64,000 nucleotides of DNA from Streptomyces xanthophaeus (GTDB lineage: Bacteria > Actinomycetota > Actinomycetes > Streptomycetales > Streptomycetaceae): contig NZ_CP076543.1 in assembly GCF_030440515.1 (NCBI RefSeq), positions 2,108,001-2,172,000 of the forward strand. The letters are read 5' to 3'. The position numbers and the translations under genes are program-made. The first letter of the stretch is position 1; each line of letters begins with the position of its first letter. Under the pieces are notes generated by a model that did not search any database, was not told the DNA's origin, and saw only the letters and a list, made by a program, of their open reading frames with translations. Positions 8,261 through 17,777 of the stretch are shown piece after piece.

Positions 8261-8736
8261 CCACCCCGGCGCGCGACGACTGGGACGCCGTCATCGGCCC
8301 CGGTTTCACCGAGGCCCTCCAGCAGGGCCTCGCCCGTTCCGCACGACAGGCGGGCAGCGGCCCGCGTGCCGCCCGCACTGCGGCCCGCCGATCGCTGCCC
8401 GCCGAGCCCCTCGACGCGGTGCTACGCCGCTTCGAGGCGGCCCTGCCGGCCCTGCCTGCCCTGTCCGGCCCGGATCACGGGGACGACTCCCTGCCCGAGT
8501 CGCTCATGACCCAGGTGCGCGCCGTCCTGCTGTCCGCCCTCGACGCCTACGCGGGGGAGTTGCGGGACGGCGTGGCCGAGGCCATCGCAACCGCCAGGCT
8601 GCTCCTGGAGGAGTGCGACGCCCTGCCGGACCCGGCCACCCGGGACCGGCTCGCGGCGGCCCGGCACTCGCTGCGGCAGGCCGACGCGCGACTGCACGCC
8701 CTGACCGGCGCAGTGCACGCGCACCTCACGCCCTGA
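8257..8736 (+). CDS. Small Ala/Arg/Leu-rich hypothetical protein coupled to flavin reductase
   Basis: A 159-residue protein of unknown function. The GTG start overlaps the flavin reductase stop (GTGA), so the two are almost certainly co-translated. It is predicted mostly helical, with repeated Ala/Leu/Arg heptad-like stretches (AIATARLLLEECDAL, RLAAARHSLRQADARLHAL) that suggest a helical bundle or coiled coil. No catalytic motif is recognised. Tight coupling suggests a partner or stabiliser of the flavin reductase. Codon usage is normal for Streptomyces. Confidence 0.7.
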   Translation: MTTPARDDWDAVIGPGFTEALQQGLARSARQAGSGPRAARTAARRSLPAEPLDAVLRRFEAALPALPALSGPDHGDDSLPESLMTQVRAVLLSALDAYAGELRDGVAEAIATARLLLEECDALPDPATRDRLAAARHSLRQADARLHALTGAVHAHLTP

Positions 8737-8771
8737 GGGCCCGGACCCCCCTCGGAGACGGCCCGGGCCCT
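8736..8771 (+). terminator. GC hairpin at the end of the flavin reductase operon
   Basis: AGGGCCCGG (8736-8744) pairs with CCGGGCCCT (8763-8771) over an 18-nt loop, starting at the stop codon of the small hypothetical gene. Confidence 0.55.
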
Positions 8772-8795
8772 GCGGCGTGCCTCGTGCACTGCTGG

Positions 8796-8838
8796 GCATT
8801 GCCCTGGCCCGACGGGGGATCTACGGCCAGGGCAATGC
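8796..8838. terminator. Strong bidirectional terminator between convergent genes
   Basis: A perfect 14-bp stem, GCATTGCCCTGGCC (8796-8809) with GGCCAGGGCAATGC (8825-8838), has a 15-nt loop. It separates the flavin reductase operon from the convergent imine-reductase gene. Confidence 0.8.
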
Positions 8839-8870
8839 GCATGGGGGATGGACCGTCGCTGCCCGGAGGG

Positions 8871-9746
8871 TCAGACCTGGTTCTTCTTGAGCAGCTCCAC
8901 CAGGCTGGAGAAGCTGTCCGCCTCGTGCCCGGCGCTCATCCCGCGACGGAAGAGCTCGACCACCGCGGCCGGCAGCGCGGTGTTGACGCCCGCGTCGGCG
9001 TTGGTGTGCAGGACGTGCTCGACGCTGGCCATGCCCATGGCCAGTCGGTCCACGTCTCCGCTGTGGTCACCCGCGTCGATGCGCTTGGTGTAGAAGGCGA
9101 GGAAGTTCGGCATCGCGTTCATCGTCTCGGTGGCGTGCGGGAGGATGTCCTCCGCCTTGAGGCCGTTGGCGTCGGCGAGGGCGATGGCCTGCCAGTAGCT
9201 GAGCATGGACGTCCAGAACATGACCATGCCGATCTGGTACATCAGCGCGGCGATGCCGGGCTCCTCGCCCCGGTAGTCCGTGGTGGTCAGGGTTTCGAGG
9301 GTGGCGCGGTGCCGGTCGAAGGCGTCGCGCGGGCCGCTGTAGAAGGTGTACGAGTCGCTGCTGCCGATGCCCGACGGCGGAACGGTGACCCCACCCGTGA
9401 TGTGGATACCGCCGTGTCCGGCGATCCAGCGGGCACCCGCACGGGTCTTCTCCGGAGTGTCCGAGCTGAGGTTGACGATCACCCGGCCGGCCAGCGCACC
9501 GGTCGCGGGCTCCAGCACCGCGTACATCGCCTCGTAGTCGGTGAGGCTCAGGATCACCAGATCATTGGCCTTGAGGGCATCCTCGATGCTGTTCGCGAGC
9601 ACCGCTCCCCCGGCGACGAGGGTGTCGGCACGCGAAGCGGTGCGGTTCCAGACCGTTACGGCATGGCCTGCGTCCAGGAAAGTGCGGGCCATGGCCTGAC
9701 CCATGGGGCCGAGTCCGACAACGGTCGCAGGCTGCTTGGTGCTCAC
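8871..9746 (-). CDS. Imine-reductase-like NADPH dehydrogenase (6PGDH/beta-hydroxyacid dehydrogenase superfamily)
   Basis: A 291-residue protein with an N-terminal Rossmann fold (VVGLGPMGQAMARTFLDAGH, then VWNRTASRADTLVAGGA) and an all-helical C-terminal domain. Length, the NRT dinucleotide-selectivity loop and the C-terminal pattern resemble Streptomyces imine reductases, which reduce cyclic imines with NADPH. At the position of the catalytic residue (Asp in R-selective, Tyr in S-selective enzymes) this protein has Tyr, in ALMYQIGMVMFW. GTG 9746 gives the standard N-terminus; the longer frame to 9809 would overlap the operators. It is divergent from a TetR gene, which probably represses it. 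A generic short-chain hydroxyacid dehydrogenase is less likely. Confidence 0.82.
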   Translation of the reverse strand: MSTKQPATVVGLGPMGQAMARTFLDAGHAVTVWNRTASRADTLVAGGAVLANSIEDALKANDLVILSLTDYEAMYAVLEPATGALAGRVIVNLSSDTPEKTRAGARWIAGHGGIHITGGVTVPPSGIGSSDSYTFYSGPRDAFDRHRATLETLTTTDYRGEEPGIAALMYQIGMVMFWTSMLSYWQAIALADANGLKAEDILPHATETMNAMPNFLAFYTKRIDAGDHSGDVDRLAMGMASVEHVLHTNADAGVNTALPAAVVELFRRGMSAGHEADSFSSLVELLKKNQV

Positions 9747-9817
9747 TGGGAAATCCTCCGCGTTTGGTAGGACGGCATTCTCTGGAAAACGGCTTCGGCG
9801 ACTCACCACACAGGGAG

Positions 9818-9833
9818 TAGAACGAGCGCTCTA
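9818..9833. promoter_or_regulatory. TetR operator 1 (imperfect)
   Basis: TAGAACGAGCGCTCTA is a 7-2-7 palindrome with one mismatch, followed by TCCAG. It is nearly the same as the second site 46 bp away and lies in the leader of the imine-reductase gene. Confidence 0.72.
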
Positions 9834-9863
9834 TCCAGCGACTCGGCAAACATAACACAGCTC

Positions 9864-9879
9864 TAGAGCGAACGCTCTA
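9864..9879. promoter_or_regulatory. TetR operator 2 (perfect palindrome)
   Basis: TAGAGCGAACGCTCTA is a perfect 7-2-7 palindrome, again followed by TCCAG, 17 bp before the TetR start codon. TAGA-x-CG-type palindromes are common for TetR/YxaF-like repressors. Placement of both sites between the divergent genes indicates autoregulation plus control of the reductase. Confidence 0.8.
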
Positions 9880-9896
9880 TCCAGTACACTCACGCC

Positions 9897-10475
9897 ATGG
9901 AGAATCAGGCAGGCACCCGGGACCGCATCGTCATCGCGGCAGCACGCCTTCTGCAGCGCCAGGGCTACGTGGGCACGGCCATCAAGCAGATCGCCAAGGA
10001 GGCGGATGCCACGCTCGGCTCCGTCTACCACTTCTTCCCCGGCGGCAAGGAAGCCGTCGCGGTCGCCGCGATCAAGCACGGTGAGGGCGAGTTCGCGAGC
10101 ATCCTCCGCGCCGCGCTGGACAGCTCGGAGGAGCCCGGCGCGGCCGTCGACGCCTGCGCCCGCCAACTGGCCGAAAGCCTGCGGAAGTCGGGCTGGGTCG
10201 AAGGCTGTCCCGTCACCGCGGCGGCCCTGGAGACGCTGGGCACCGACTCCGACATCCAGCAGGCGTGCGCGGCCGCCCTGCGCAACTGGGAACACCTGGT
10301 CTCGGAACGCCTGCTCCGCTCCGGCTTCTCCCCCGCGGACGCCGGCCACCTGGCCACCACGGTCATCAGCACCCTCGAAGGCGCCGAAGTCGCCTCCCAG
10401 GTCCACCGCAGCGAAGACCCGCTCCGCACCACGGGCCGCCACCTCGCCCGCCTGGTGGACTCCTACCGCCCGTAA
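9897..10475 (+). CDS. TetR-family repressor (LmrA/YxaF-like)
   Basis: A 192-residue regulator. The N-terminal helix-turn-helix is clear (TRDRIVIAAARLLQRQGYVG, IKQIAKEADATLGSVYHFFP). The C-terminal helical ligand domain contains GCPVTAAALE and a C-terminal ISTLEGA segment, as in the YxaF/LmrA subgroup. It is divergent from the imine-reductase gene, with two matching palindromes in the shared 150-bp promoter region. It therefore likely senses the substrate or product of that enzyme, or a small toxic amine or aldehyde, and derepresses both genes. Confidence 0.92.
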   Translation: MENQAGTRDRIVIAAARLLQRQGYVGTAIKQIAKEADATLGSVYHFFPGGKEAVAVAAIKHGEGEFASILRAALDSSEEPGAAVDACARQLAESLRKSGWVEGCPVTAAALETLGTDSDIQQACAAALRNWEHLVSERLLRSGFSPADAGHLATTVISTLEGAEVASQVHRSEDPLRTTGRHLARLVDSYRP

Positions 10476-10490
10476 CCCACAACGCGAAAA

Positions 10491-10532
10491 GCCGCCTTCC
10501 CCACCGGTCTGAAAACCGGCGGCGAAGGCGGC
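10491..10532 (+). terminator. Terminator after the TetR gene
   Basis: GCCGCCTTC (10491-10499) pairs with GAAGGCGGC (10524-10532), and an inner CCGGT/ACCGG stem (10504-10508 with 10515-10519) extends the hairpin. It starts 15 nt after the TetR stop codon. Confidence 0.75.
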
Positions 10533-10768
10533 TCCGTCCGAGCCGGCCAAGGTGGCGACCAGGCCGCAGGCTCCCCCGGAACCCAGACGAATGCGGCCCC
10601 GCTGCCTGCCTGCAGCGGGGTCGAAACGTACCCGTGAACCGGTCCTGGCCCAGCAGGCGAGCCGTCCGAAAGTGACGCTCTACCAGAAAGCGTCCGACAA
10701 GCCTCGAATGCGCGTCTCGAGGAGGCCCATGAGTGGCACGAGCTGACCGCTCCTAGGAGCGCTTCGAG

Positions 10769-11400
10769 GTGGCGCAAGACGGCGCCGGGCACGGACTCCC
10801 CGTCTCCTTCGCGACCGTGGACCTGGGACCGTCCGGCTCCTTTCTCGTAGCCCCTGGCACCCTGGAGAAAGAACGGCTGAACAACACGCTTGCCAGGGCC
10901 GTGGGTCAACGTCCTGCTGCTCGACGCGGTCGCCGAGACCTGTCTGGCGGCCGCCGCGGTACTCCGTACCGTGCCCGAGCCGTCCATGCGGCAGCTGGCC
11001 GCGGACCTGGTGAGCTGGGAGAACGACAAGGGCTTGCCGGGGCGGCTCCACGTCGCGGATCTGCGGGTGCACGGGAGCGAACTCACCGACGTACCGCTCG
11101 TGCCCGTCCTCGCCCCGGACGGCGCCCCGCCGGAGGCGGGCTGGGCCCCGCTCCGTGGCGCGGTCCTCTGGCCGGACCTCGACCTGACCGTCCTCACGGC
11201 ACACCGCGCGCACGAGGCCGGGATCGTGGTGACTGACCCCGAGATCGGCGGCGACCGACTGAAACGGCTGGCCACCCTGTGCAAGGCACTACCTCAACCG
11301 CCTAGAAGCGGCCGTCGGCAAGCCGATCGTGCGTCTCAACGCGACGCACCGTCTTCCCGTTCCGCGAGGACGGGATCGACCGACGCTCGCCAGCACGCCG
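10769..11400 (+). pseudogene. Degraded coding remnant, possibly including a LysR-type helix
   Basis: The gap of about 960 bp between the TetR terminator and the methyltransferase holds no intact gene. Protein-like segments appear in successive plus-strand frames: GLPVSFATVDLGPSG near 10796, VNVLLLDAVAETCLAAAAVL from about 10905, and a good coding stretch to about 11290. Another frame then gives YLNRLEAAVGKPIVRLNATH (11292-11351), which resembles the recognition helix of LysR-type regulators. The frame changes and lack of a proper start suggest a decayed gene, or two. Identity is uncertain, and it may instead be chance open frames in GC-rich DNA. Confidence 0.3.
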
Positions 11401-11489
11401 CCGTAGCGGCTGCGGCGCGGCGCCTTCCGTTGCAGCTCGTCTGGTCGACAGGGAGTCGTTGGCGGAAGCTTCCCGCCGAGGCCAGCGGC

Positions 11490-12293
11490 TCAGGCGGTGC
11501 CAACCGCTAGAACGTGCGCGGAAGCGTCGGTGAGAACGCCCTGCTTATCCGCCAGGCGGGCCGTGGCAATGGCGTCCGCAAGCAGCGCCCCAGCAGCGTC
11601 CTGGTCCGCGAAGCGGCCAGCAGCGACTACATAGGCCCACCCCGGGCCTTCGATTCCGTGCACGCTCACGCCGTTGATCCCCGCCTCGATGGCCTCCTTC
11701 GTGAGCTCGGCTGCGGTGTGGAAGTGCACCACCGTGAAACCCCTGCTGCCGTCGTAGGAACCTGTGCTGACGACCTGCGAGACCTCACCCGCCAGCAGCT
11801 CCGGAGACAGGCCCGCGCTGACGGTGTAGTCCTGCATCAGGGAGTAGCGGGAGATCCCCGCAGCTGCCACCAGACCGCCCGGCACCGCGACCCGGCGAGC
11901 CTCCTGGAGCGCCTTGAGCCGGTCCGCCCGGTCCGCCAGGTGGTAGAGCGGGCCCAGGAGGAGGACCACCTCGAAACTTTCGGACGGGAGGGGCAGGTCG
12001 CGGGCATCCCCCAGCGCCGCCGAACAACCCGGTGCGAGAGAGCGGGCCTGTTCCACGTGCTTCGGCACGGGGTCCAGGAGCAGCACCTCGTATCCGGCCC
12101 TGGTGAGCCAGCGGGCGTGCGTTCCCGGGCCTCCGCCCACGTCCAATACCCGGGCCGGGGCCGGAGGCAAGCGTTGACGCAGCAGCTCCCGGGTCCGCTG
12201 AAACTCCAGCCGACCCACTGCAGTGGCACGCAGCCGGGACGCCTCGTCATACTCCGTGTAGAAGTTGGTGATCCGTGCATCATTGCTCGTCAT
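11490..12293 (-). CDS. Class I SAM-dependent methyltransferase
   Basis: A 267-residue methyltransferase. Motif I is VLDVGGGPGTHARWL, followed by the acidic end of strand 2 (VLLLDPVP), GDARDLPLPSESFE and VVLLLGPLYHL. This arrangement is typical of Methyltransf_11/25 small-molecule methylases. The chosen ATG (12293) starts MTSNDARITNFY; the frame extends 50 codons upstream with weak coding bias. It follows the tyrosyl-tRNA synthetase gene with a 248-bp gap containing a hairpin, so it may be its own unit or the last gene of the large minus-strand operon. The substrate is unknown. Confidence 0.85.
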   Translation of the reverse strand: MTSNDARITNFYTEYDEASRLRATAVGRLEFQRTRELLRQRLPPAPARVLDVGGGPGTHARWLTRAGYEVLLLDPVPKHVEQARSLAPGCSAALGDARDLPLPSESFEVVLLLGPLYHLADRADRLKALQEARRVAVPGGLVAAAGISRYSLMQDYTVSAGLSPELLAGEVSQVVSTGSYDGSRGFTVVHFHTAAELTKEAIEAGINGVSVHGIEGPGWAYVVAAGRFADQDAAGALLADAIATARLADKQGVLTDASAHVLAVGTA

Positions 12294-12453
12294 GCCCAGC
12301 GAGATTAGGTCCAAGCGAATCAGATATCCGGCTGCGACAGGGCCGACCCGAGACAGAAGATCCGATGGGTCCTGTACACACGCGCCCAGGGCGCAACCGG
12401 CATCAGAACAGGCCGCCGGTGGACTCATGTTGTCTGCGGGCACTCAGACAGTC

Positions 12454-12485
12454 CTTCGCCCCACCGACGAGTCGATGGGGCGAAG
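12454..12485 (-). terminator. Hairpin downstream of the tyrosyl-tRNA synthetase gene
   Basis: CTTCGCCCCA (12454-12463) pairs with TGGGGCGAAG (12476-12485) over a 12-nt loop, in the 248-bp gap after the synthetase stop. It is a likely terminator or attenuator of the minus-strand operon. Confidence 0.6.
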
Positions 12486-12541
12486 CAGGACCTTCACTCC
12501 TGACAGCCTCCCGCCACGGCAACGCGCCGTCCGACTTGCTG

Positions 12542-13945
<1,404 letters not shown>

Positions 13946-14040
13946 GGTGCCTATACGCTCCTGGGTCTGACAACTGGCTAGGCCAGTGTGGTTGGAAGGG
14001 GCGATTTTATCATCGCCACTCATCCGCCGTATTCGAATAG

Positions 14041-14952
14041 TCACTCTCTGCGCCGCCGCTCCTGATCATTCGGAACAGGTGCCTGCGGACGTCCGGTTAC
14101 GGTGCTCGACAGCGCCCTGACCCAGGGGGTGAGAGACCCTCTGGAGCAGGCTGTATCGATCAGCATGGTGGTGAGGGGACGCACGCAGGTGCGGCGGTGC
14201 CCGAGCTGTACCTGTGCTTCCACGAGGTGCCCGGCGGCGAGGACATGGAAGTGACGGGACATGCGGTGGAGGTCGCGGCGCGTTGTCCAACTCGGTGGTG
14301 CGGCGGCCATGGTCCGGAGCCGTCGGGCCAGGGCTGTGGAGACCTCGGCCCGGTACAGCTGTGACACTCCGCGGTTGTGTCGATCGGTCATGCTGAGCGG
14401 ATGAAGTCGGTAGTGCACCAGCGGGACATGCAAGGCGTGACCGTGGCCGGCTTCCCGCAGGGCGTGGAAGAAGATCTCGTTCGTCACGGGGAGGAGGGTG
14501 AGGGCCGCCTCCCGGCGTACGAGCAGAGTGCTGGTGTTGCCACCAGGGTGTGGTTCCGCGAGAACCTGGTGCCCGTCGGCATCGACGACGTACTCCCAGT
14601 GCTCGATGAAGAGTCGGTCGGCGGTGACGGCCTCGGCGCAGTTGCGCAGTTTGGTCGGGTGGAACCAGTCGTCGGCATCCAGCGGGGCTACCCAGTCACC
14701 GCTGCTGAGACGAATGGCGTCGGTCAGTGTCTGGCCGAAGCCCCGGCTGTCTCGCCGGACGACTCGGATGCGGCCCTCATAGCGGGCGCATACTTCCTCG
14801 GTCTCGTCCGTGGAACCGTCGTCAATGACGACGATCTCGTGCAGTACGTATCTCCCGGGCTCCTGTTCCAAACAGCTGGTGATGGCACGGTCGACGTAGC
14901 GGCCGTAGTTGTGGCACAGGATGACGCACGATATCCGGGGCAGGGCGTTCAC
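14041..14952 (-). CDS. Family 2 glycosyltransferase (GT-A fold)
   Basis: A 303-residue GT2 enzyme. The N-terminus reads ISCVILCHNYGRYVDRAI, then IVVIDDGSTDET (nucleotide-sugar binding) and APLDADDWF with the metal-binding DxD. This is the classic GT-A donor-site arrangement. The GTG start at 14952 overlaps the stop of the upstream gene (GTGA), so the two glycosyltransferase-like genes are translationally coupled. It has no membrane segment, so it likely acts in the cytosol on a soluble small-molecule or carrier-bound acceptor. Donor and acceptor are not known. Confidence 0.9.
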   Translation of the reverse strand: MNALPRISCVILCHNYGRYVDRAITSCLEQEPGRYVLHEIVVIDDGSTDETEEVCARYEGRIRVVRRDSRGFGQTLTDAIRLSSGDWVAPLDADDWFHPTKLRNCAEAVTADRLFIEHWEYVVDADGHQVLAEPHPGGNTSTLLVRREAALTLLPVTNEIFFHALREAGHGHALHVPLVHYRLHPLSMTDRHNRGVSQLYRAEVSTALARRLRTMAAAPPSWTTRRDLHRMSRHFHVLAAGHLVEAQVQLGHRRTCVRPLTTMLIDTACSRGSLTPWVRALSSTVTGRPQAPVPNDQERRRRE

Positions 14953-16046
14953 CGGCCGCTCCCGTAGATCTGGGCGTAGGCGGTGAGGATGGCCTTGTGC
15001 TCCTCGGTGCGGTAGTCGAGAAATGGTCGATCCAGGCGGCGTGGGGCGGCGGCCAGGCGGGCCGTGGCACTCTCGACGGCTGTGAGGAAGCGTTCGCCGA
15101 AGAGGTTGGGGTGGCCTGTCGACCAGTCGAACCACTCGGGTTCGCCGACCATTCCCTGGTACTGGCGGTGTTGTTCAGGCAGGTGGCCGGTGCGAGAGCA
15201 GACCGGCAGCAAATTCAGGTCAAAGGCGAGTTCCAACTGGCCCGAGTGGCTGCCCCACAGGTAGGGGAGCAGGAGGACGTCGGAAGTGAGGCCGGCGTCG
15301 ATCACGTCGTCGTCGGTGGGGTACGGGTGCATGGACAAGCGAATACGGGGGTCGTGGCGCGCCGTGTCCAGCAGCAGGGGTACGCGGCTGTCCGGGGTGA
15401 AGTCGGCAGGGCTGAAGGCGCGGAGGAGGAGCCGCAGGGTGCTCGCTGGGTCGGTGACTCCCAGGCTCCAGTTGATGACCGGGGAGAGCTGATCGCGGCT
15501 GGGACGGGAGGCTCCGTACATGAGGAAGCGGACCCCGGTGCCTTGTTCTCGTTCTCTGCGGAGCAGCGTGTCTGGCGGTGCGACGTATCCGTGGGGGATG
15601 ACGGTCGCGGGAGGGCGAGTTCCCAGGAGGCCGGCCAGCTCGGTGAGGGAGTTCTCGGTCAGGCAGACCCATTGGACGTCGGCCGAGAGGAGGAGCCGTA
15701 GGCGGTCTGTGAATTCCGCCGTGTTGCCGTACATGGGGCGGGTGTCGTGTGCGGTGAAGACCACGCGGACACCGGAGGTGGCGCAGGCGTCGAGAAGGCG
15801 CTCCAAGGTGGAGAGGTCTTCCATGTCGATGTGGTGTAGGTGTAGCGCATCGAGCCAGTTGAGCGGGGTGTGGGCGAGGAGCCAGGCGGCGTTCACTGCG
15901 GCGGGGACGGTGACGCCGGGGCGGATCGTGGTCTCGTTGAGGATGCGGATGTCCTGGCCGTGTAGCTTGCGTGCGTACGGGGTGCGGGCCGGTAGGTGGA
16001 CCACGCGTAAAGCGTGTGTCGGCGAGGATGGTGCCATCTCGGTCAC
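14949..16046 (-). CDS. Glycosyltransferase-like protein (probable GT-B fold)
   Basis: A 365-residue protein resembling group 1/family 4 glycosyltransferases. Features are LDALHLHHIDMEDLSTLERLL, VVFTAHDTRPMY, TVIPHGY at the domain junction, VRFLMYGASRP, and a C-terminal SDVLLLPYLWGSHSGQLELA that corresponds to the donor-binding E/P region. The sequence is divergent, so fold assignment is moderate. GTG 16046 overlaps the methyltransferase stop (GTGA). Codon 13 is TTA (16008-16010 on the complement), a bldA-type codon. It is co-transcribed with the GT2 and methyltransferase genes, indicating a glycosylated, methylated product. Confidence 0.75.
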   Translation of the reverse strand: MTEMAPSSPTHALRVVHLPARTPYARKLHGQDIRILNETTIRPGVTVPAAVNAAWLLAHTPLNWLDALHLHHIDMEDLSTLERLLDACATSGVRVVFTAHDTRPMYGNTAEFTDRLRLLLSADVQWVCLTENSLTELAGLLGTRPPATVIPHGYVAPPDTLLRREREQGTGVRFLMYGASRPSRDQLSPVINWSLGVTDPASTLRLLLRAFSPADFTPDSRVPLLLDTARHDPRIRLSMHPYPTDDDVIDAGLTSDVLLLPYLWGSHSGQLELAFDLNLLPVCSRTGHLPEQHRQYQGMVGEPEWFDWSTGHPNLFGERFLTAVESATARLAAAPRRLDRPFLDYRTEEHKAILTAYAQIYGSGR

Positions 16047-16744
16047 TCGTCCTCTTTGCCGGGGCCGACAAGCACCAGCTGGGTGGACAGGCCATTGGAA
16101 ACGTCGTCGCTTCGGGTGAGCCCGGCGTAGTGGATCTCGAAGCCGGCGGAACGCAGCAGGGCCTGAAATTCGTCGCTCGCCCATTCGCGGACGTGGCTGG
16201 GGTTTCGGGGCGGTCCAGGGGCGTCGTAGCCGCTGCGGAACTCCCGCGCTGGGGTGGAGAAGACGGCGGCGGCGCATCCTTCCGCGAGCAGCCTGCGGAT
16301 CATGGTGAGGGCCGGCCTGGGGTTGAGAAGGTGCTCCACGACGTCGGAGCAGACCACGACGGATCGGCGGATGGTGGCGGGCTCGATCGGGAGGACGAGG
16401 GTGGCTTCCAGGTCCGCCTCGATCCACTGGCCAAAGGAATGGTTGTCGCGGCTCCAGCGGAGGTTGTCGCCGAAGTCGACGCCGATGAAGGTGTAGTCGG
16501 GGCGGGCAGTGGCGAGGGTCGCCAGCTTGCCGGCACGGCCGCAGCCTATGTCGATCAGGACGTCACGGCCGAGCTCCTGCGCATGGGCAGCGGCGTAGGG
16601 GTAGACGTCCGGCTGCCAGACGGTGGCGTCCTCCGTCTCGTCGGCGAAGTACTCCACGGAGTCGCGGCTGCTGTAACCATTCCTGATGAAGTACGAGGTG
16701 GCGTCGCCTATCGGGCGGCTGGACAAGGCGGGGGCGGGGTGCAT
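16043..16744 (-). CDS. Class I SAM-dependent methyltransferase (Methyltransf_23 type)
   Basis: A 233-residue methyltransferase. Motif I is LIDIGCGRAGKLATL, followed by FIGVDFGDNL, then VVVCSDVVEHLLNPRP (a VEHL motif common to UbiG/Methyltransf_23 proteins) and CAAAVFSTPAREF. It starts 16 bp after the TrpRS-like stop and its own stop overlaps the next start. The position between a synthetase-like gene and two glycosyltransferases suggests O-, N- or C-methylation of a sugar or amino-acid-derived intermediate; the actual acceptor is unknown. Confidence 0.87.
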   Translation of the reverse strand: MHPAPALSSRPIGDATSYFIRNGYSSRDSVEYFADETEDATVWQPDVYPYAAAHAQELGRDVLIDIGCGRAGKLATLATARPDYTFIGVDFGDNLRWSRDNHSFGQWIEADLEATLVLPIEPATIRRSVVVCSDVVEHLLNPRPALTMIRRLLAEGCAAAVFSTPAREFRSGYDAPGPPRNPSHVREWASDEFQALLRSAGFEIHYAGLTRSDDVSNGLSTQLVLVGPGKEDE

Positions 16745-16760
16745 CGGGATGCTCCTTCGG

Positions 16761-17777
16761 TTACTTCGGCCAGAGGGAGAAGATGGTGATCACGCGCTCG
16801 ACGAGCTCCTCGCGCAGCGTCTGCCACTCGGGAGCGCCGCTGCGGCGTGCGGTCGCCGCACGGTCGTAGGCCAGGCCGTCGACCTCGGGAAGGCATGCGT
16901 ACATCTGGAGCAGGGCCGAGCCGTCGTCCTCGGGGGCGGTGTCCGTGTCGGCGGAGAGCAGGACGCGGATGTCCTCGGCGTACATCGAGGCGTCGATCCC
17001 CGAGCCGGGGATGCTCTTGCTCATCTTCGGCAGGCCACCCAGGCCGGGGATCATCTTGGTGTAGATGCCGGACAGGCGGTGTGCGGGGAGCCCCCAGCGT
17101 TCGGCGCCGCGGCGGGCGAGGGCCACGTACTTGTGCTCGTCGACCCCGAGGGAGACCAGTACGTGCCGCCCTTCGGAGAGGAGCTGCACGAAGTCGGCGG
17201 CCATGAGGAGGGTGGCCTGCTTCATGCCGTACGAGAGGTGGTCGAAGACGCCGTGGCTGCGGTAGAGACCGGAGAGGTCCTCCTCCGCCCATTGGAAGTC
17301 CGAGTCGTCAAGATGCCGTGAGAGCAGGAAGGCCGTGCCCAGCACGTCGGTGTGGCCTTCCTGACGACGCAGCACTCCACGCTGATCGTCGAACCCGAGG
17401 CGGCGTACGAACTCCTCGTACTGGTCCGCGATCCGGCGCACCACATCCAGCGGGGTGCTGCGTGCGTTGTAGGAGTCAAGGTCCCCGAGGACGATCTGCA
17501 CGTCGAGCCCCTGCTGCTGGAGCTTGATCGCGCGCAGCAGCTGGAACACGGTGCCGGCGTGGGGAGGGCCTCCGAGGCCGACACCGGTGGTCACGATCGC
17601 GGGCTGGCCGGACTCCAACGCCTCGGCGAACTCGCGGGCACCGGTGTGGCACACCCACTTGGTGCACAGGTCGTCGGGGCTCATGCCGGCGAGGGCGAAG
17701 TCGATGGTGCCGAGGCCGAGGCGCTCGTAACGGTGCTGGTCGATGACGTTCTCGTAGTAGGCGGTGTCGAACTTCAT
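16761..17777 (-). CDS. Divergent tryptophanyl-tRNA-synthetase-like protein
   Basis: A 338-residue class I synthetase-like protein of TrpRS/TyrRS type. The HIGH signature is altered to HAGT (residues 73-76, preceded by GLGGPP). KMSKS is intact at 251-255 (LPKMSKS). VLGDLDSYNARST and LGVDEHKYVALARRGAERWGLP occupy the positions of the amino-acid and adenylate pockets. The region after KMSKS is only about 80 residues, so a complete anticodon-binding domain is doubtful. ATG 17777 overlaps the radical SAM stop (ATGA). It could charge tRNA, act as a tRNA-independent amino-acid ligase, or be a resistance copy; adenylation of an aromatic amino acid is the safest inference. Confidence 0.8.
   Translation of the reverse strand: MKFDTAYYENVIDQHRYERLGLGTIDFALAGMSPDDLCTKWVCHTGAREFAEALESGQPAIVTTGVGLGGPPHAGTVFQLLRAIKLQQQGLDVQIVLGDLDSYNARSTPLDVVRRIADQYEEFVRRLGFDDQRGVLRRQEGHTDVLGTAFLLSRHLDDSDFQWAEEDLSGLYRSHGVFDHLSYGMKQATLLMAADFVQLLSEGRHVLVSLGVDEHKYVALARRGAERWGLPAHRLSGIYTKMIPGLGGLPKMSKSIPGSGIDASMYAEDIRVLLSADTDTAPEDDGSALLQMYACLPEVDGLAYDRAATARRSGAPEWQTLREELVERVITIFSLWPK

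Noticed and set aside
13946..14040. T-box or similar riboswitch upstream of the tyrosyl-tRNA synthetase
   Set aside because: No T-box sequence or terminator/antiterminator pair could be seen in the short leader.
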